A stretch of 64,000 bases of DNA from Rhynochetos jubatus (Eukaryota > Chordata > Aves > Eurypygiformes > Rhynochetidae): NCBI GenBank assembly GCA_027574665.1, contig CM050649.1, positions 59,548,150 to 59,612,149 on the forward strand, read 5' to 3'. The stretch's first letter is position 1. Each line of letters starts with the position of its first letter. The notes under the pieces are model-generated. The model saw only the letters and a list, made by a program, of their open reading frames with translations, ran no database searches and had not been told where the DNA came from. The translations under genes were made by a program, and so were the position numbers. Shown here piece after piece: positions 59,475-64,000 of this stretch.

Positions 59475-60049
59475 TGTGATGGTTTTAGTGCAGTAGTGTT
59501 AATTTTCTTCACAGTAGTTAGTATGAGGCTGTGTTTTGGATTTGTGCTGGAAACTGTGTTAATAACACAAGCATGTGTTAGTTACTGCTGAGCAGTGCTT
59601 ACACAGCCTCAAGGCCATTTCTGCTCCTCACACCACTCCACCAGCAAGCAGGCTGGGGTGCACAAGAAGCTGGGAGGGGACACAGCAGGAACAGCTGACC
59701 CCAACTGACCAAAGGAATATTCCATATCATACGATATTGTGCTCAGCACATGAAACTGGGAGAAGAAGAAGGAAGGGAGAGGACACATTTGGAATGTTGG
59801 CTTTTGTCTTCCCAAGTTACCATTATGCATGATGGAGCCCTGCTTTCCTGGAGATGGCTGAGCACCTGCCTGCCCATGGGAAGTGGGGAATGAATTCCTT
59901 GTTTTGCTTTGGTAGTGCACACGGCTTTTGTTTTTCTTGTTAAATTTTTATCTCAACCCCTGAGATTTCTCCCTTTTACTCTTCCCTCCAGGGTGTGGGA
60001 GCAAGTGGCTGTGTAGAGCTCAGTTGTCAGATGGTGTTAAATCACAATA
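59475..60049 (+). mobile_element. Solo LTR, avian ERVL-type family B, copy 3
   Basis: Starts TGTGATGGTTTTAGTGCAG and ends GTGTTAAATCACAATA. Blocks shared with copies 1 and 2 include AGTTAGTATGAGGCTGTGTT, GCTGAGCAGTGCTTACACAG, CAAGAAGCTGGGAGGGGACA and CCAACTGACCAAAGGAATAT. It is closer to copy 1 in CTCACACCACTCCACCAGC and GATGGAGCCCTGCTTTCCTG, the latter being absent from copy 2. No clear target duplication is visible and no internal sequence adjoins. Confidence 0.9.
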
Positions 60050-61807
60050 GAGTGCAGGCAGAAAAATTAAAACTTTGACAATCATATGTCATAAGGCATT
60101 CTGGTGCCTTTGGTTAATATTCCACTGATAAAAAAAAAAAAATATTGAGATATATTTTTTTACTTGACTTCTTTCCATAAGCATTTATTTTAAAGCAGGA
60201 CATCTCAACTCTGCTACAGTTGATTGTAGACCTGTTGATTTAACTATCAGAAGGGTTTCATCTACAATTTGATTTATGTTCCCATTGTTTAATTTGCATC
60301 AATTTTCTTGAGGTCAATAAGAAAACCCTCAGAGATTAGTTAAAGTAGCCTAACTATCTTGAGACTAGAGAATAGGAGAATAAATATTGTCAATCTGCTG
60401 AAAAAAAGAATTGCACTCCTCATGACCATGATGTAACACCAAAGACCAGTAGAAATGACAATGATTTGTCACAACTACACTGGTGAATGAAACTGTACTA
60501 CTGTTTCAGTAGAGAAATTCTCTGGTCTAGGCTGGATGTTTTTACATTATAACTGGTATGAGTCTTCAGCACAGATCACCCAGTAAACCAAGTGTAACTA
60601 AAACATGAGGGAGATCCGTATCAAAAAGTCTTTTTCTTATCAAAGCTTACAAACAAGAGGGAGAGCCTTACTCTGGAAAAAGCAATAGCCAAGGGGGTCA
60701 CATACTCCCTGGGAAAAATGAGATCAGAACTAAAAATTGGAACCAGGTGAAAATATGTCTAGCACATTTATGCAGCTTTAGAAAACTTGCTTAATCTTGA
60801 TTACACATGTCCAATTCTCACTGGCTACTGCTCTCATATAAGGTAGTCCCATGTTTGCAAGCTAGCTAAGTGTCTCTTCACTGGAAAAAGTATTCAGCAC
60901 CTACAGTGCATGTATACTTTTGTGGGATCATTTTCAAATGGCTGTCCTTTTCTTTTTTTGCATCACAGAGGTTCAGGGTTTTCAAGGGAGGACTTGGGAG
61001 AACTTGCTCATTATTCAGCAGCGGTTTTATTTTAAAACCTGTGGATAATAGCAATGTGATTCACAGATCTCCCCCATGTTTACTGCCGTAGCTGCAAATG
61101 TTTGCATAAGAAAATATAATTTTCACCTCTATGAGGTTAGCTGCAACATGCGTGGGAGGTGCTACTGGTTTTAAGAGTTCATACTGACTGCATTAGTCTG
61201 GCCCCTATTTTTCTAGTCTCTATGCACCTGCTAGGTAAATGCTTGCCACATTGAGTAACAGTAGGGCTTTAGTTGACAAGAATATATTATGACTGCAAAA
61301 TCTCCCAGAAGAGATTCCAATTTAGAAGTGCTAAAAATAACTTCATAAAGCATTTTTACTGGAACTTTTTTTTTTTCCAAAATTCACTATAAAATTTGAT
61401 GAGGTGTCATGCTCCCCTGGGAGGCTTGTTTGTTTACTTTCAGTTTTCTGGATGTTTTGTTTTGCCTTTTTTGTTTGTTTGTTTTCAGTCTTATATTTTA
61501 CTTGTGATGTTGCAGGACATGACAAAAATGTTCAGAAGTATGAATAAATACATTAATCCTCATATTCTGTGGTTTTGCTGAAACAATATAATAAATAATA
61601 ATAAAAATATTAATTTTGATTAAAAGGTCATTTTTCACTAATGTGCATAAAAGTCCTCATTAATTTCTCCTCTCTATACTTCTCTGCTATCATCCTGAAC
61701 CTTGGAAGAAATGTATTTTTTCTTTATTCACAAAAAACTTCACCAGGCCCAGACTCCTGCTTTATTTCCTAAATATGAAAATCTCATCCACACTTTTCCT
61801 TCAGAGC
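60050..61807. other. Unique AT-rich DNA
   Basis: No gene or dispersed repeat recognised. It holds an A-run near 60130-60142, a TTTG-type patch at 61468-61485, and an ATAATAAT tract near 61585-61605. Confidence 0.55.
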
Positions 61808-62444
61808 AGGGAATCATAGAACCTTTTAGGTTGGAAAAAACCATCAATCCAGCACTGCCAAGTCCACCACTAAACCACATCCCTAAGATCCCACTCACAC
61901 ATCTTTTAAATACCTCCAGGGTGACTCCACCACCTCCCTGGGCAGCCTGTTCCAGTGCCTGACAACCCTTTCTGCGAATAAATTTTTCCTGATATCCTTA
62001 CCTCCCCTGATGCAACTTCATGCCCTTTCCTCTTGTCCTATCCCTTGTCATTCGGGAAAAGAGATCAACACCCAACTCTCTACAACCTCCTTTCAGCTAG
62101 TTGTAGAGAGTGATAATGTCTCCCCTCAGCCTCCTCTTCTCCAGGATACATAACCCCAGTTCCCTCACCAGCTCTGTTGCCCTTCTCTGGACACATTCCA
62201 ACACCTCAATGTGTTTCTTGCAGTGAGGGGCCCAAAACTGAACACAGGATTTGAGGTGCTGCCTCACCAGTGCCCAGTACAGGGAGACAATCCCTTCCCT
62301 GGTCCTCCTGGCCACACTGTTCCTTATACAAGTCCGGATGCCCACCTGGGCACACTGCTGGCTCATATTCAGCTGGCTGTGGACCAACACCCCCAGTTCT
62401 TTTTCCTGCAGACAGCTTTCCAGCCACTCATTCCCAAGCCTGTA

Positions 62445-62933
62445 TCATTGCATGGGGTTGTTGTGACCCAGGTGTAAGACTCGGAACTTGGCCTTGTTGA
62501 ACCTCATAGAGTTGGCCTTGGCCCATCGATTCAGCCTGTTCAGATCACTCTGAAGAGCCTTCCTGACCTCAAGCAGATCAACACTCCCACCCAATTTGGT
62601 GTAATCTGCAAACTTACTGAGGGTGCACTCGATCCCCTTGTCCAGATTCTTGATAAAGATATTAAAGAAAATTCTCCCCAGGTGATTGGCTGACAACTAG
62701 ATTTAACTTCATTCACCACAACTCTTTGGGCCTGGCCTTCTTTTTACCCAGTGAAGAGTGCACCCATCCAAACCATGATCAGTTAGCTTCTCCAGGAGAA
62801 TGCTGCAGGAAACAGTGTCAAAGGTTTTACTAGAGTCCAGACAAACAACATCCACAGCTTTTTCCTCATTCATTAAGCAGGTCACCATTTCATAGAAGGA
62901 GATCAGGCCAGTCAAGCAGGACCTGCCTTTCAT
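62445..62933 (-). pseudogene. CR1 ORF2 reverse transcriptase fragment
   Basis: Two frames, 62709-62933 and 62445-62696, carry the RT. The first has MKGRSCLTGLISFYEMV, AVDVVCLDSSKTFDTVSCS (motif A region; the normal FSK is SSK) and DHGLDGCTLHWVKRRP. After a break comes [20 protein letters not shown], then ADYTKLGGS, where the second Asp of the usual ADDTKLGG motif C is replaced by Tyr. Motif B (VPQGS) lies in the break. Inactive. Confidence 0.85.
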
Positions 62934-62974
62934 AAGTCCCTGCTGATTCTACCTAATCACCTGGTTTCAACCCA

Positions 62975-63600
62975 CTTTGAGGCAGGCATACTTCATCTGT
63001 CACAAGCAGGCCTGGTGTAATGAGAACCGAACCAAGACCAAAGGAACACAAAATTCTGGTGGTGACACCAGTCTTGGAGCCAGGTATTGATCTGCTGGCC
63101 CTTCCTGGGTTTTTCCTCATCATTCCCTGTAAGTGAAAGGATAGATTAGAACACTACCTGTGCTCCTGATCCCTTTACCAGTTGTCCCAAGTCCCAGTCA
63201 AGTCTCTCTTGATTGCCCTTGGACTTCTTATTGTAACTTCATTGCTGCCTATGTGAAAAATCAATAATGGATAATAATCCAAGGGCTGTAGCAGATTAGG
63301 AAGTTTTCTTGTCACATTTTTAACCTAGTCCCCAGGAAGACAGCAGACTTCCATAAGAAGTAGGTCTGGCTGGCATATCGGGCCTTTTGTTCCCCACAGA
63401 AGAGAGTGTCCCACAACTATGACCCATCTTTTTTGCTTTATGTAAGCTGTTTTTACACAGGACATAGGCAGATTTAACCTTGGCAACATGTCCAACCTAG
63501 ATGAACCATTGTCCTCATCAGCATTCGACCCCACTTGCAGAGCTTCATAGCTCTTATGCAAGGGCACCTGGGAAGGTGGAATCCCTGTTTGCAGGTTAAA
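62975..63600 (-). pseudogene. CR1 ORF1 esterase (SGNH-type) remnant
   Basis: CR1 ORF1 proteins carry a GDSL/SGNH-like esterase domain, and its blocks are visible here in order on the minus strand. PLHKSYEALQVGSN leads in near 63560. VIVVGHSLLWGTKG (63404-63423) holds the nucleophile Ser block, with the usual D before S replaced by H. YYPLLIFHIGSNEV (about 63235-63275) holds the Gly/Asn block. INTWLQDWCHHQNF is near 63060-63100. TPGLLVTDEVCLPQSG (about 62978-63020) is the C-terminal block, where the catalytic Asp remains but the usual His is Cys. Stops, for example after CLPGD, and frame changes show it is dead. Confidence 0.8.
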
Positions 63601-63680
63601 ATATCTCCTGGAAAACTTTCACAGGAGTGGATGGCATGTGTCTGATTTCCTTTTTTATCTGTTGCTCTCACTGTCAGTCT

Positions 63681-64000
63681 GCCAACAGTAGCAAACAGAA
63701 ATTTTTGGTAGATTGCATGTTCCATCCCGCAGAGAGCAGTAGCAGTCACCAGGGAATAGCAGGAGCAGAAGTAATATATTACATTTAAGGCTGGGCCTGA
63801 GAATTTTATCCGTGCTTGCCATTACTCACAGAGGTAGATTTTATGATGTTGCCATTTTAGATTTTTCTGGTTTAAGAACTTGATACTGTAGATGTTGTTT
63901 CCTCTTTTAGTAGCCCCTGGAGTGTCTCAGATATTACTTTATGTTATTGATAGCAGATGCAGCCATAGTCTCTGTGGTATATGGGACATTTCTGGTGAAA
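63681..64000. other. Unassigned DNA at window end
   Basis: The frame MTATALCGMEHAIYQKF begins at 63749 on the minus strand and runs into the ORF1 region, so some of this may be diverged CR1 ORF1 N-terminus. Beyond about 63780 nothing is recognised. Confidence 0.4.

Larger units (their letters stand above)
61808..63680 (-). mobile_element. Old CR1 LINE with ORF1 esterase and ORF2 RT remnants
   Basis: An antisense CR1 reading from its tail (GAATCATAGAACCTTTTAGG at 61812) through the ORF2 C-terminal domain and RT core. It then crosses an internal deletion near 62960-62980 into ORF1 esterase sequence that reaches about 63600. Landmarks on the minus strand, in element order, are VVGHSLLWGTKG (63 kb, ORF1), FHIGSNEV, INTWLQDWCHHQNF, then [49 protein letters not shown] and [10 protein letters not shown]. 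It is more diverged than the copies at 10.7 or 28 kb. The right boundary is approximate. Confidence 0.88.

Noticed and set aside
1-64000. CRISPR arrays, operons, phage or other prokaryotic systems, tRNA/rRNA genes
   Set aside because: Looked for and not seen. The CR1 and LTR content is that of a bird nuclear genome.

Overview
The window is nuclear DNA from a bird, and I cannot narrow it to species. The basis is the repeat content. There are many chicken-repeat-1 (CR1) LINE fragments ending in the short ATTCTATG-type 3' tail, in several subfamilies and ages. There are also avian ERVL-type LTRs whose ends carry GGTTTAAC / GTTAAACCATGACA. I see no SINE, no prokaryotic-style gene organisation, no tRNA or rRNA gene and no CRISPR array. 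No intact protein-coding gene is recognisable; almost all long open frames lie inside repeats. The window therefore looks like intergenic or long-intron DNA.

Layout. 1-2239 unique, with one weak exon-like frame at 1984-2228. 2240-3985 CR1 on the minus strand. 3986-6902 AT-rich unique DNA with an A30 tract. 6903-7904 solo LTR of family A, minus strand. 7905-10660 unique, with an exon-like segment at 8873-8959 on the minus strand. 10696-12915 two CR1 pieces in opposite orientation, probably one insertion with an inverted 5' part. 14605-15197 solo LTR of family B, with a perfect 5-bp target duplication. 17157-17450 a very old CR1. 17451-27600 mostly unique, with possible conserved elements and a short exon-like segment at 26243-26288. 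27920-30350 and 33279-34578 two compound CR1 blocks sharing about 676 nearly identical bases. 35769-36806 solo LTR of family A, plus strand. 37735-38158, 45207-45403 and 47905-48963 CR1. 45497-46038 LTR family B. 50885-53220 a 5'-truncated ERVL provirus with RT and integrase remnants, a polypurine tract and a 3' LTR. 53739-54314 CR1. 59475-60049 LTR family B. 61808-63680 an old CR1 that keeps remnants of the ORF1 esterase as well as the ORF2 reverse transcriptase.

How the parts relate. The CR1 pieces are decayed copies of an element whose ORF1 encodes an esterase-like protein and whose ORF2 encodes endonuclease plus reverse transcriptase; none here can encode a full protein. The LTRs at 14.6, 45.5 and 59.5 kb share internal blocks with the LTR of the ERVL provirus at 52.4 kb, so they are solo relics of the same broad lineage. 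The minus-strand exon-like segments at 26.2 kb and 8.9 kb are phase-compatible and could belong to one transcript running leftwards. That is inference from splice signals only. I found no previously undescribed functional system. The most informative features are the rearranged CR1 structures, the ORF1-bearing CR1 at 63 kb, and the candidate exons and conserved elements in the unique DNA.
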